Positions 1 through 7,004 are shown, counted from the stretch's first letter. The stretch is DNA of 64,000 nucleotides from Porcipelethomonas sp964621265 (GCA_964621265.1 CAZULQ010000005.1:8806-72805), one strand, 5' to 3'. A program made the numbers and translations. The notes: a model not told the origin generated them from the letters alone.

Positions 1-2
1 TC

Positions 3-1466
3 GACCAGCAGTGTGCAGCTGATACATTAAACGGCACCGGCTCATGCAGCGGTACAGCGGCTTATGATTCATCAGTTACAGACCTTGACAAGTTCAAGAT
101 TGAATGCGGTGTGACATATAATTACCCTGCTCCTGTCCTCCAGAAAACAATAACTGACGCAGATAACGACGGTATGGATGACAACTGGGAGCTTGCAAGA
201 GGTCTTAACCCTGCTGACGCTTCTGATACAAACGGCGACTACTGCGGTCTTGGATACACAAACATTGAGTACTACATAAATGACCTTACAGTAAATTCAT
301 TCCCTGAGGGCGTTGTGACACCTTCTCCTGAAGAGGGAGTTGACCCGATTTCTGCATTTGAAACAATCGAGGCTGAAAACTTCAGCACACAGGAAGGTAT
401 CGTTGCTGAAGACTGCTCAGAAGGCGGTCAGAACATCGGTTACATCGAAAACGGCGATTATGCAATGTACAGAGCTGTTGACTTTGAAGATGGTGCAAAA
501 TCATTTTCTGTAAGAGTTGCAACTTCTCAGCCAGGCGGTGCTGTTGAGCTTTATCTTGACAGCTTAAGCGGCACTCCTGTTGCAACATGCAACATAACAA
601 ATACAGGTAGCTGGCAGACATGGGTTGACGCCAAGTTCAATATCCCGACAATTACAGGTACGCACAATCTTTATCTTAAATTTACAGGCGGAGAAAGCTA
701 TCTTTTCAACATAAACAATTTTGTATTCAGCAAGGAAGCACTTCCGCTTAACGGTACACTTATAAAAAATCTGACAGTACTCGACTCTGAGCGCTGTGCA
801 AGCTGGAACATAGGAGCAAATGCCGCAGACGGCGCTACTATCTATGGCGACAGAGCGTTTACATTCACAGGTCTCCCGAGTGAGCTTGTCGGTGCTGAAT
901 ATATCATGACAGCATGTGACTCTAAAAATGCGACAACTGACCTTGCAAAATTCACAGCGGGCGCTGACATGAATATCTATGTTGCACTCGATTCAAGAGT
1001 TACAACTGCGCCAAGCTGGCTTTCAGACTACGAAAAAACAGCACTTACTTTCGCAAGCTCAAACGACGTAACATTTGTCGTATACAAAAAGAGTGTAAAA
1101 TCCGGCGATGCTGTAACACTCGGTACAAACGGACAGTCAGCAAGCTGCATTAACTACACAGTTCTTGCAACAGCGGGTTCAGCAATTGAGCCTACTGAAC
1201 CGCCAACAGAAGCTGAGACTCAGGCACCGACAACTGCTCCTGTGACAGAGCCTCCGACAGAACCGACAACAGAACCTGTTACAAATATAAGCGGCGATAT
1301 AAACAAGGACGGTTCACTCAATGTCGCTGACGCAGTTCTGCTCCAGAAATATCTCGTCAATCTCGGCAGTCTCAGCGCTGACCAGACAGAAGCGGCTGAT
1401 TTAAACAGTGATAACATTCTCAATGCATTTGACGTTGTGCTTATTAAGAGAGCTATTCTCAAATAA
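3..1466 (+). CDS. Pectate lyase-like dockerin protein, 3' part (5' end outside the window)
   Basis: The reading frame is open from base 3, so the gene starts upstream; the GTG at 111 is internal. The visible order is: a Cys-containing tail of a catalytic domain; a calcium-binding DADNDGMDDNWE segment followed by GYTNIEYY, which is common at the end of bacterial pectate lyases; a CBM6-like module starting IEAENF; a beta-rich module of unknown function (GDRAFTF, TACDSK) that recurs in the PL10-CE8 gene at 40126; a Pro/Thr/Glu linker; and a type I dockerin (GDINKDGSLNVADAV and DLNSDNILNAFDVV). It is therefore a secreted, cellulosome-anchored polysaccharide lyase, probably acting on pectin. The catalytic family cannot be fixed because that domain is off-window. 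Confidence 0.85.
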   Translation, partial: DQQCAADTLNGTGSCSGTAAYDSSVTDLDKFKIECGVTYNYPAPVLQKTITDADNDGMDDNWELARGLNPADASDTNGDYCGLGYTNIEYYINDLTVNSFPEGVVTPSPEEGVDPISAFETIEAENFSTQEGIVAEDCSEGGQNIGYIENGDYAMYRAVDFEDGAKSFSVRVATSQPGGAVELYLDSLSGTPVATCNITNTGSWQTWVDAKFNIPTITGTHNLYLKFTGGESYLFNINNFVFSKEALPLNGTLIKNLTVLDSERCASWNIGANAADGATIYGDRAFTFTGLPSELVGAEYIMTACDSKNATTDLAKFTAGADMNIYVALDSRVTTAPSWLSDYEKTALTFASSNDVTFVVYKKSVKSGDAVTLGTNGQSASCINYTVLATAGSAIEPTEPPTEAETQAPTTAPVTEPPTEPTTEPVTNISGDINKDGSLNVADAVLLQKYLVNLGSLSADQTEAADLNSDNILNAFDVVLIKRAILK

Positions 1467-1472
1467 TTCTTT

Positions 1473-1508
1473 TTCTCCGGAACTATTCTGTTCCGGAGAA
1501 CTTTTTTG
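1473..1508 (+). terminator. Rho-independent terminator of the dockerin lyase gene
   Basis: An 11-bp perfect stem (TTCTCCGGAAC paired with GTTCCGGAGAA) is followed by CTTTTTTG, seven bases after the stop codon. Confidence 0.9.
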
Positions 1509-1518
1509 TCAAATCACC

Positions 1519-1547
1519 TTGACGTTTAGCGGAAAAAGTAGTAAAAT
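1519..1547 (+). promoter_or_regulatory. Sigma-A-type promoter of pduL
   Basis: TTGACG, a 17-bp spacer, then TAAAAT, upstream of the AGAAAGG ribosome binding site. Confidence 0.7.
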
Positions 1548-1602
1548 ATAAAGGAAGATATTTTAAGCCCGTATTTTTACGGCAGAAAGGCTATGATTTA
1601 TT

Positions 1603-2181
1603 ATGTCAAAGAAATTTATCGTTGAAACATCAGCAAGACACGTTCATCTTTCACAGGAACACCTTGAAATCCTTTTCGGTAAGGACGCAAAGCTTACTCA
1701 CAAGAAGGACCTTTCACAGCCGGGTCAGTTTGCCTGCGAAGAAAGAGTTACAATCGTAGGTCCTAAGAAGGAAATGCCAGGCGTATCAATTTTAGGTCCT
1801 GTTCGTCCTGCTACTCAGGTTGAACTTTCAGCTACTGATGCCCGTGCAATCGGTGTTGTTGCACCAATCAGAGAATCAGGCGATGTTACAGGTTCAGGCG
1901 GATGTAAGATTGTTGGTCCTGCAGGCGAAGTTGAAATCAACGAAGGTGTTATCGTTGCTAAGCGTCACATTCACCTCACTCCTGCTGCTGCGGAAGAAAT
2001 GAACGTTAAGGACAAGGAAATTGTATGGGTTAAGATCGATACAGACGGCAGAAAGGCTATCCTTGGCGACGTTGTTGTAAGAGTTCACGAAAACTTCTCA
2101 CCTGCTATGCACATTGATACAGACGAATCAAATGCTGTAAGTGCATTCAACGGTCTCGAAGGCGAAATCATTACTCTTTAA
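1603..2181 (+). CDS. pduL: PduL-type phosphate acyltransferase (phosphotransacylase)
   Basis: A 192-residue protein that converts acyl-CoA and phosphate to acyl-phosphate and CoA. It matches the PduL family, which is unrelated to Pta. Both barrels carry the family's metal-binding histidine motifs: SARHVHLS near residue 10 and AKRHIHLTP near residue 120, with VHENF and MHIDTDE near the C-terminus. There is no encapsulation peptide extension at the N-terminus and no microcompartment gene nearby, so it is probably a housekeeping acetyl-phosphate enzyme used in fermentation. It is a single-gene unit with its own promoter and terminator. Confidence 0.9.
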   Translation: MSKKFIVETSARHVHLSQEHLEILFGKDAKLTHKKDLSQPGQFACEERVTIVGPKKEMPGVSILGPVRPATQVELSATDARAIGVVAPIRESGDVTGSGGCKIVGPAGEVEINEGVIVAKRHIHLTPAAAEEMNVKDKEIVWVKIDTDGRKAILGDVVVRVHENFSPAMHIDTDESNAVSAFNGLEGEIITL

Positions 2182-2193
2182 TCTACATATGCC

Positions 2194-2226
2194 AAATCCG
2201 AAGCTTTAACGCTTCGGATTTTTTCT
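2194..2226 (+). terminator. Terminator of pduL
   Basis: Stem AAATCCGAAGC / GCTTCGGATTT with loop TTTAAC, followed by a T-rich run. Confidence 0.9.
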
Positions 2227-2254
2227 TGACTTTAACTTTAATATGTGCTAAAAT
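2226..2254 (+). promoter_or_regulatory. Promoter of tRNA-Thr
   Basis: TTGACT, 17 bp, TAAAAT, ending 9 bp before the tRNA. Confidence 0.75.
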
Positions 2255-2263
2255 ATACATGTT

Positions 2264-2339
2264 GCTTGTGTAGCACAGCTGGTAGTGCAGCTCATTCGTA
2301 ATGAGCAGGTCGCAGGTTCGAATCCCGTCACAAGCTCCA
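2264..2339 (+). tRNA. tRNA-Thr (anticodon CGT)
   Basis: Full cloverleaf: acceptor GCTTGTG / CACAAGC, anticodon stem GCTCA / TGAGC with loop TTCGTAA (anticodon CGT at 2297-2299), T-arm GCAGG-TTCGAAT-CCCGT, and encoded CCA. It decodes ACG. Confidence 0.95.
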
Positions 2340-2340
2340 T

Positions 2341-2383
2341 ATACTTCCCGTAAATACGCTGTTTACGGGAAGTATTATTTTTG
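2341..2383 (+). terminator. Terminator of tRNA-Thr
   Basis: Stem ATACTTCCCGTAAA / TTTACGGGAAGTAT followed by TATTTTTG. Confidence 0.9.
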
Positions 2384-2478
2384 TTTTAACTATTTTGTAA
2401 GTAACTTGTAAGTAACGTACAGACCTAAATAAAATACAAACAACTCACGTTATGAATACTCTTCATACAGCCAAAACA

Positions 2479-2507
2479 AAATCGCCTCCCGAAACCGAGA
2501 TGCGATT
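2479..2507 (-). terminator. Probable terminator of the DUF6514-like gene
   Basis: Outer stem AAATCGC / GCGATTT with a short inner CTC / GAG pairing. On the minus strand it is followed by TGTTTT. The stem is imperfect. Confidence 0.5.
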
Positions 2508-2518
2508 TATTGTTTTAG

Positions 2519-2779
2519 TTACAGTCTACTCAAATACTCAATTATGTACTCCAACAATTCATCTTTCCTGACCGAGCGTTCCGCAAGCTTTGAAATAAAT
2601 GTTTCCGCTTCCGAAACGTCTGTTGTTATGTCATTTACTGTCACGCTGCCTGAGTAATCCGCCGCAATAACTCCATAGGATTCGGCTTTGAGCTCCTCCA
2701 CCTCGACCTCCTGTGAAAATAATGAATAGCTTGTTAAGCCGTCCTCGCTTGAACGTGTCATAATAATTCTGTAAATCAT
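2519..2779 (-). CDS. Small DUF6514-like protein
   Basis: An 86-residue protein beginning MIYRIIMT. The start is set by AGGAGG seven bases upstream of the ATG at 2779; the longer reading frame to 2812 lacks a site. The pattern (YGVIAADYSG in the middle, a conserved-looking LAERSVRKDELLEYI helix at the C-terminus) resembles the DUF6514 family of small clostridial proteins of unknown function. It is a monocistron next to the prophage end and is probably chromosomal. Family assignment is from memory of the pattern. Confidence 0.65.
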   Translation of the reverse strand: MIYRIIMTRSSEDGLTSYSLFSQEVEVEELKAESYGVIAADYSGSVTVNDITTDVSEAETFISKLAERSVRKDELLEYIIEYLSRL

Positions 2780-2901
2780 ATTTGCCCTCCTGATTAATAA
2801 ATTTTTATTCACACATATTATAACACATTTTTCGACATTTTTATTGCACAGTTTTCGACATTGATTTAAATGAAACGCGGCTGTCCCCGAAAAACAAAAA
2901 A

Positions 2902-2936
2902 AGCGTTCAAAAGGCCACGAAAGCCTTTCAAACGCT
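2902..2936 (-). terminator. Terminator closing the prophage late transcription unit
   Basis: AGCGTT-CA-AAAGGC pairs with GCCTTT-CA-AACGCT. On the minus strand it is followed by TTTTTTTG; on the plus strand a weaker T-rich run follows. Confidence 0.8.
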
Positions 2937-2991
2937 CTTTTCTTCTTGAATCATGTAAGGGGAATTTTAAATAGGCATGGATATTGTCTAA

Positions 2992-3112
2992 TTAGCCTGT
3001 GTAGTTGTAGATAATTTGAGGGCCGCCCTCAACATCACGCCCTAAATCGGTGTTCCAACCATTTAACATTGAGATTTTATTCCATTGTTCTTTTGTTCCT
3101 CTAAAGCATATT
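2992..3112 (-). pseudogene. C-terminal fragment of a BspA-like leucine-rich repeat protein
   Basis: The minus strand reads in frame through ICFRGTKEQWNKISML and NGWNTDL to YNYTG and a stop at 2992. The FRGTxxQWNKIS pattern is the usual end of BspA-type LRR_5 proteins, which occur as phage tail-tip or adhesion proteins. It has no start of its own and lies directly after the truncated baseplate gene, in another frame. I read it as a leftover from a deletion. Confidence 0.6.
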
Positions 3113-3115
3113 TGT

Positions 3116-3382
3116 TTACTCGTAGCCGTAAGGCTCGATGTCCGTCTCGTCGGTCGTAATATGAAGGCTCAGCGCACCGTCAACAAGGTCCTCCTCAGTC
3201 AGAATGCGCTTGATAATCGTCCTACCGCTGTAACGCGATTTTACCGTAAAAATCACGCAGTTATCGCCCTCAATGGGGATTGCGGCAATTCCGTCGTCGG
3301 TCTCGATAAAGGGCTGAGTTGACAGCCCGACCGAATCCCCACGGCTAACGTGAATACCGCCCATTTCGTCAATTGTGAACAT
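3116..3382 (-). CDS. Phage baseplate-like protein, probably truncated
   Basis: An 88-residue protein whose N-terminus (MFTIDEMGGIHVSRGDS) looks like the start of clostridial phage baseplate or receptor-binding proteins, which normally continue well beyond this length. It stops at YGYE, where the family usually runs on, and a fragment of an unrelated LRR protein follows. It starts 6 bp after the endolysin gene ends. The role in the tail tip is inferred; no intact function is expected. Confidence 0.5.
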   Translation of the reverse strand: MFTIDEMGGIHVSRGDSVGLSTQPFIETDDGIAAIPIEGDNCVIFTVKSRYSGRTIIKRILTEEDLVDGALSLHITTDETDIEPYGYE

Positions 3383-3388
3383 GCTTTA

Positions 3389-3904
3389 TCACTCCTCGAT
3401 AAGCTTTCCCGAATAAATTTTTCCGTCGATTTCAAGCCTTACGGCAACGCTCTTTTTGGCTGATGCCGTGCTTGTTTTCTTGCCCGAATACCCGTCATTA
3501 TACGTCCCGCACTTGTTCGGTATACCCGAATGCGCGGCCACATCAATGTGCGTACACTTGCCGTTTTTGCGTATGCAATAGTGGCAATGCGAGCCTGTGG
3601 AATGCCCCGTACTGCCCTCGATTCCGATTACATCGGTCACCTTGACAGCCTGTCCGATTTTGACATTTATCTTTGACAGGTGGCCGAAGTAAAAACGATA
3701 GCCCGTCTTGCTGTCGCGGATTTTGACGTACTGCCCGAAGCCCTGTTTCTTGTTTGAGGCGTTCTCCCAGCCTGCGTACTCAACAACGCCGTTTACTGTG
3801 CTGTGCACCTCCTTTGAGTCAAGCCCCACAAGGTCGAGCCCGTCGTGCGCCGTGCCCTTGTACTGCTGTGTCACCTTGAAATTCCCCATGTATGGACTGT
3901 TCAT
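3389..3904 (-). CDS. Phage endolysin, M23 (LytM-type) peptidase
   Basis: 171 residues from the ATG at 3904, preceded by AAGAAGG; the ten residues upstream in the open frame lack a site. The peptidase domain spans about residues 5-125, with metal-binding HDGLDLVG near residue 25 and HCHY near residue 110 (the M23 HxH), plus GFGQYVKI and YFGHL motifs. A short Ser/Lys-rich linker and a C-terminal strand pair follow. It would cleave peptidoglycan cross-bridges for phage release. There is no signal peptide, so a holin would be needed; none is recognisable nearby except possibly the small hydrophobic peptides of the cassettes upstream. Confidence 0.8.
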   Translation of the reverse strand: MNSPYMGNFKVTQQYKGTAHDGLDLVGLDSKEVHSTVNGVVEYAGWENASNKKQGFGQYVKIRDSKTGYRFYFGHLSKINVKIGQAVKVTDVIGIEGSTGHSTGSHCHYCIRKNGKCTHIDVAAHSGIPNKCGTYNDGYSGKKTSTASAKKSVAVRLEIDGKIYSGKLIEE

Positions 3905-3934
3905 ATAATTACCTTCTTTCTTAAAAAATAGCAT

Positions 3935-3959
3935 AAAAAATGCACTCTTTGCAGAGTGC
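3935..3959 (-). terminator. Minus-strand terminator ahead of cassette A
   Basis: GCACTCT-GCAA-AGAGTGC followed by ATTTTTTATG on the minus strand. The same arrangement occurs ahead of cassettes B and C. Confidence 0.75.
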
Positions 3960-3970
3960 TTAACGTATTA

Positions 3971-3999
3971 TTGACAATTTTCGTGCTTTGATATATAAT
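3971..3999 (+). promoter_or_regulatory. Promoter of peptide cassette A
   Basis: Consensus TTGACA, exactly 17 bp, consensus TATAAT. Confidence 0.85.
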
Positions 4000-4040
4000 A
4001 AATTCAAGGGCATACCTTAAACGGTAGGCGGTCAAATCCT

Positions 4041-4056
4041 ACTCCCGGAAGGGAGT
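4041..4056 (+). promoter_or_regulatory. SD-sequestering GNRA hairpin, cassette A
   Basis: ACTCCC-GGAA-GGGAGT. The 3' arm is the Shine-Dalgarno sequence and the loop is a GNRA tetraloop. The downstream ATG falls in the assembly gap. Confidence 0.7.
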
Positions 4057-4060
4057 GAAT

Positions 4061-4160
4061 NNNNNNNNNNNNNNNNNNNNNNNNNNNNNNNNNNNNNNNN
4101 NNNNNNNNNNNNNNNNNNNNNNNNNNNNNNNNNNNNNNNNNNNNNNNNNNNNNNNNNNNN
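4061..4160. other. Assembly gap of exactly 100 N inside cassette A
   Basis: 100 N, the usual placeholder for a gap of unknown size. Both flanks match cassette B, where the equivalent stretch is only 46 bp, so the true gap may be very small. A longer missing sequence cannot be excluded. Confidence 0.95.
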
Positions 4161-4216
4161 TGCAAATCACTTTCGCAACATTTTTGTACACAGTACTTAA
4201 TAATAAAAGGAAATAG
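4161..4216 (+). CDS. Small hydrophobic peptide A, C-terminal part (start lost in the gap)
   Basis: The bases after the gap are identical to cassette B over the last 18 codons (QITFATFLYTVLNNKRK) and end in TAG rather than TAA. The start, and about 15 codons by comparison with B, lie in the gap. The full product is presumably a peptide of about 32 residues with one membrane segment and a basic tail, as described for B. Confidence 0.65.
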
Positions 4217-4299
4217 CCGCCCTGAGCTACCAACTTAAGGACGACTATTTTTAGTTTTCGTTAATTTCGGGAGCGACCGTCTATCGGTATGCCCCTTTT
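4205..4299 (-). ncRNA. Antisense RNA of cassette A
   Basis: Predicted from the minus-strand promoter at 4333-4305 to the shared terminator, about 95 nt. Its 5' end folds as GGGGC-AT-ACCG-ATAGA-CGGT-C-GCTCCC. It overlaps the last codons and the terminator of the peptide mRNA. No open reading frame is visible in it. Confidence 0.65.
4211..4252. terminator. Shared terminator of cassette A
   Basis: AAATAGCCGCCC and GGACGACTATTT form a stem with C-A mismatches when read as the peptide mRNA, but a stem of U-G wobbles and Watson-Crick pairs when read as the antisense RNA. It lies at the convergence of the two transcripts. Confidence 0.7.
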
Positions 4300-4304
4300 T
4301 CTAT

Positions 4305-4333
4305 ATTATATACCTTTTCGGAAGAGATGTCAA
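4305..4333 (-). promoter_or_regulatory. Promoter of antisense RNA A
   Basis: On the minus strand TTGACA, 17 bp, TATAAT, both hexamers consensus. Confidence 0.85.
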
Positions 4334-4374
4334 GGGGTTTTGCAAGCAACTGTTTTAAAGTATTTGTTAATCTG

Positions 4375-4402
4375 TGTAGGGGTTGATGCCCACATCGACC
4401 CG
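4375..4402 (+). repeat. Short palindromic repeat (R3 family), copy 1
   Basis: TGTAGGGGTTGATGCCCA followed by CATCGACCCG. Related palindromes occur at 10994-11070 and 51273-51302. Confidence 0.55.
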
Positions 4403-4425
4403 ATTGTATTATAAAGTCACGCACT

Positions 4426-4490
4426 GGTCGTGCCTTAGCTTGTGTCGCTCTGAAGGATAACAGAGTGGATTTGTCCTGTCGGGTCACCGA
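4426..4490 (+). repeat. Dispersed repeat R1, copy 1
   Basis: Starts GGTCGTGCCTTAGCTTGTG, contains the hairpin GCTCTG-AAGGATAA-CAGAG, and ends in a GTCC-TGTCGGGTCACCGAC part. Other copies are at 4866, 6938, 7710 and 51311, all in the same orientation. Confidence 0.7.
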
Positions 4491-4491
4491 C

Positions 4492-4516
4492 AAAAAAAGC
4501 ACCCCGAATGGAGTGC
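4492..4516 (-). terminator. Minus-strand terminator ahead of cassette B
   Basis: GCACTCC-ATTC-GGGGTGC followed by TTTTTTTG on the minus strand. Confidence 0.75.
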
Positions 4517-4527
4517 TTAACGTATTA

Positions 4528-4556
4528 TTGACTTTTCTGTAAAAAGGCTGTATAAT
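4528..4556 (+). promoter_or_regulatory. Promoter of peptide cassette B
   Basis: TTGACT, 17 bp, TATAAT; the transcript begins near GGGCATACC as in cassette A. Confidence 0.85.
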
Positions 4557-4597
4557 TGTGGTAAGGGCATACCTTAAACGGTAGGCGGTCAAATCCT

Positions 4598-4613
4598 ACT
4601 CCCGGAAGGGAGT
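4598..4613 (+). promoter_or_regulatory. SD-sequestering GNRA hairpin, cassette B
   Basis: ACTCCC-GGAA-GGGAGT; GGGAG is the Shine-Dalgarno, eight bases before the ATG at 4621. Translation would require the hairpin to open. Confidence 0.75.
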
Positions 4614-4620
4614 GAATATT

Positions 4621-4719
4621 ATGAGCTATGTAACATGGAATGAATTGCTCCAGTTTTGCGTCATGCAAATCACTTTCGCAACATTTTTGTACACAGTACT
4701 TAATAATAAAAGGAAATAA
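4621..4719 (+). CDS. Small hydrophobic peptide B (type I toxin-like)
   Basis: A 32-residue open frame: MSYVTWNELLQF, a hydrophobic stretch ending FLYTVL, then the basic tail NNKRK. Size, single membrane segment and charged C-terminus fit Fst/TxpA-type and 'putative holin-like toxin' peptides of Firmicutes type I toxin-antitoxin systems. The layout also fits: strong promoter, long structured leader hiding the SD, and a convergent antisense RNA overlapping the 3' end. No database match was made; toxicity is inference. It lies in a prophage intergenic region and is closely related to cassette A. Confidence 0.75.
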   Translation: MSYVTWNELLQFCVMQITFATFLYTVLNNKRK

Positions 4720-4752
4720 CCGCCCACAGTGACCAAACTCAGGCAGTTATTT
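4714..4752. terminator. Shared terminator of cassette B
   Basis: AAATAACCGCC / GGCAGTTATTT. One C-A mismatch in the mRNA sense; a U-G wobble in the antisense sense. Confidence 0.7.
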
Positions 4753-4798
4753 CATAACACCTATTTTGGGAGCGACCGTCTATCGGTATGCCCCTTTT
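4714..4798 (-). ncRNA. Antisense RNA of cassette B
   Basis: About 85 nt from the minus-strand promoter at 4832-4804. Its 5' hairpin sequence (GGGGCATACCGATAGACGG) is identical to that of antisense A. Confidence 0.65.
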
Positions 4799-4803
4799 TC
4801 TAT

Positions 4804-4832
4804 ATTATACACCTTTTCTGAAAATATGTCAA
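4804..4832 (-). promoter_or_regulatory. Promoter of antisense RNA B
   Basis: Minus strand TTGACA, 17 bp, TATAAT. Confidence 0.85.
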
Positions 4833-4865
4833 GCAGCTGTTAATCAGAATACGCCATATAAAAAT

Positions 4866-4933
4866 GGTCGTGCCTTAACTTCCGCCTTTCAGAACGATAA
4901 AAGAGCGAAAATGTCCCGTGCGGTCACGCACTC
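4866..4933 (+). repeat. Dispersed repeat R1, copy 2
   Basis: GGTCGTGCCTTAACTTCCG through AAAATGTCCCGTGCGGTCAC to GCACTC. Its end lies at the truncation point of the tail endopeptidase gene. Confidence 0.7.
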
Positions 4934-5493
4934 AGTTTAAATACACCGCCCCATGTTGTCACAAAGCAGTTGTCAGCGCCGATGAGCGCCTTTGTCACCG
5001 ACATTTTTTCATAGTACGCCGTCCTGTAATCGTCGGAGGTACCAACGCCGTCAGCAGGCGCAATATCCGAAGAAAAGGTAAACCTTGCTGTCGGCTCCTC
5101 GGCGGTACTGCTGCCCCTGTCGGTGTAGGTGTGGGACACAATCCAGTCAAGAGCGTTCCTACCTACCTGCAGAGTGGGGCGTGCGTCCTTTATGAAATAG
5201 TAATTGAGGTCATAGAAGATGTGGAGCGCCTCCGCCTGTATCTCGTAGCCGCCGTCCGAGGACATCGAGAGCGTTTTGCGGTAGATACGGAAAAGCTGTC
5301 CCTGTGCCTTTATGATGTAGTTTTCACGGATATACTGCCAGCTGCCCCACTCGTCCATCGGGTGTGTGATGCTGAGCGAATACTCGCCGTTTAATATTTC
5401 CGTAATCTCACACGCCGTCGGGCAGAGAATGCGCAGTCCGTTGTGGGAAAAGTCGGTCTCATCGGGCGCATACACGCTTATATACTCATACAT
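4924..5493 (-). pseudogene. Prophage tail endopeptidase-like protein, N-terminal part
   Basis: 189 residues from the ATG at 5493 (GGTGGT upstream, overlapping the previous stop as TGATG). The sequence (LCPTACEITEILNGEYSLSI, GQLFRIYRK, ALHIFYDL) is the N-terminus of siphophage tail-associated lysin / prophage endopeptidase tail proteins, which are normally several times longer. Translation stops at WGGVFKLSA exactly where repeat R1 begins. The C-terminal part is absent, so it is probably non-functional. It would have formed the tail tip hub. Confidence 0.75.
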
Positions 5494-6245
5494 CAATACC
5501 ACCTCTCATTCTTGCGGTAGCCGAAGTAGCCAAGCGACATATCATGCGAAATATACGGCAAGCCGCCAAACTCCCACGTTTCCCTGATAAGCTCGAATGT
5601 AATGACATTTTCGCCCGTCTTAAAGGTCGGGAACGGACCCGAAGTGAGCGAGGTCAGAACGTTCCTGTTGCCGTCGTAGGCAACAAGCCCCTTTTCTACG
5701 GCGTACGCCGCCATCTGCGTATCATTTGCAAAAAGACCTATCGCTTCGCCGCCCTCGTAAGAGCCGTTTATAAAGCTGTTGAGGTGCGACATGCTCTCAT
5801 CGAGCGACTTGTCCCAGAACGCGGCGGAGTCAGCGGCGAGCGTAAGCCCACGCTGTGCCAAATCGGTCGAGTCGGAAACGTCATACCCGAGCCCCTTGAA
5901 TTTGGCTGTCATTGAGGTCATATAGGTGGTAAGACGGCTGTCGACCATGCCTGTGGCGTCTGCAACTTCGCCCATTTTTTCTTTGGCGGTATCAGAATAG
6001 CCGCCCATAATCTGCTCAAATGCAGACTGCTCCGCTGAGACTGCGGCTGTCACATCAACGCACGCCTGTCCGAAATCCTTGATTTTGTCAACGGCAAAAG
6101 CCGCCGCAACGGCTCCGCCGATTTTTTTGAGGGTACTCCCGAGCCTCGATTCAGTATTTTGGACGTGCGAGACTGTATCATCAATCGCCCTATTTGCCTC
6201 AGAGTTGTCAACGGCAATTCTGCCGAGCAGTTTAAAAAGCTCCAT
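5493..6245 (-). pseudogene. Tape measure N-terminus fused in frame to distal tail protein C-terminus
   Basis: 250 residues. The first ~188 (GSTLKKIGGAVAAAFAVDK, SDTAKEKMGEVADATGM, AAFWDKSLDESM, SYEGGEAIGLFAND) are the start of a phage tape measure protein. From GNRNVLTSL and TFKTGENVITF onward the sequence looks like the end of the distal tail protein that normally follows it. An internal deletion joined them in frame near residue 190, removing most of the tape measure and the front of the distal tail gene. SD AGGAGG; start overlaps the GT stop as TGATG. Confidence 0.75.
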
Positions 6246-6888
6246 CAGCTCACCTCCTTCGGAGTAAATTCGTCAAGTATTGCAAGGCTTTCTTCCAGTA
6301 TTTTTTCAACGTCGGCGGCCTGTTCCTCCTGTGGCTGTTGCTTTATTTCCCGTGAAAACTCAGCGAGCGTCTTGCCCTGAACCTTGTGTTTCCACACGTC
6401 ATAAATCTGCTCGTCGTTTATGATATCAGCAAAGCCGTCAAGGAAAAAGCACAGCCGCCCCGTACCGATATAGCCGTCAAGGAGGATGTCTGCCTGCCCG
6501 TATCGTGAAAAGATAAGGTCGAAAAGCTTTATTTCAGAAGCTTCGAGTCTGACAGTACCGTAAAAAAATCACTGAACTCTTCACTTGTCACAAGCGAAAC
6601 GATGATTTCCGCAAACTCGGCCATCGGAAGCTTGGCGATTTCCTCGGGCTTTTTTCCGCTAAGGTCAGCAATAAAGCCGTAAATATCCTTTTCACAGGCG
6701 CCGATATTTGTGAAGATAACATCAGCGGCGTCGAGCATAACCTCAATGCCGATTATTTCGGTACCCGCCTTCGGGTCGATATTCTCAAAGCATTTCTTGA
6801 ACTCTCTTACATGAATTTTCGAGAGTATCTTCATCATCGGGAAAAGGTCCTTTGTGCAAAGCTTTCTGAGTGTGATTTTGTCGTTCAT
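6245..6888 (-). CDS. Tail assembly chaperone GT (-1 frameshift product)
   Basis: The second chaperone frame has no start of its own and is open from before 6562 to TGA at 6247-6245. A -1 slip on the T7 run at 6568-6562 joins 109 codons of the zero frame to 105 codons of the -1 frame (YGTVRLEASEIKLFDLIF onward), giving about 214 residues. The extension ends KILEESLAILDEFTPKEVS with TGATG overlapping the tape measure start. Lambda G/GT and Gram-positive siphophages use the same device to load the tape measure protein during tail assembly. Arithmetic of both frames agrees exactly. Confidence 0.8.
6529..6888 (-). CDS. Tail assembly chaperone G (zero-frame product)
   Basis: 119 residues starting MNDKITLRKL, with AGGAGG seven bases before the ATG at 6888. 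The longer open frame to 7011 runs through repeat R1 and is not used. It ends SDFFTVLSDSKLLK. The size, position directly before the tape measure gene, and the slippery run near its end identify it as the G-like chaperone of a siphophage. It survives intact while its neighbours are damaged. Confidence 0.8.
   Translation of the reverse strand: MNDKITLRKLCTKDLFPMMKILSKIHVREFKKCFENIDPKAGTEIIGIEVMLDAADVIFTNIGACEKDIYGFIADLSGKKPEEIAKLPMAEFAEIIVSLVTSEEFSDFFTVLSDSKLLK
6560..6568 (-). other. Programmed -1 ribosomal frameshift site
   Basis: Minus strand GA-T-TTT-TTT-ACG: a canonical X XXY YYZ heptamer (U UUU UUU) in the correct register of the G frame, 11 codons before its stop. Seven A are present on the plus strand at 6562-6568. 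Confidence 0.75.
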
Positions 6889-6937
6889 GGTAATTCCTCC
6901 TTGAAAATGGGTATAAGAAAAGCACGCCATGTAAAAT

Positions 6938-7003
6938 GGTCGTGCCTTAGCTTGTGTTTCATAAAAAATAACAGAGCGAAAATGTCCAGTGCGATCACGC
7001 ACG
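6938..7003 (+). repeat. Dispersed repeat R1, copy 3
   Basis: GGTCGTGCCTTAGCTTGTG to GTGCGATCACGCACGC, ending 1 bp before the promoter of antisense RNA C. Confidence 0.7.
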
Positions 7004-7004
7004 C

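Noticed and set aside
2264..2339. tRNA-Thr as attachment site of the prophage
   Set aside because: No second copy of the tRNA 3' end was found near 12.6-12.9 kb and no integrase is left, so this could not be supported.
4039..4233. Minus-strand frame spanning the N gap
   Set aside because: About half of it is the assembly gap; the rest is the complement of cassette A.
4281..4592. 103-residue minus-strand frame between cassettes A and B
   Set aside because: It crosses an antisense promoter, repeats R3 and R1 and the promoter of cassette B; the apparent conservation with the frame at 6889-7011 comes only from R1.
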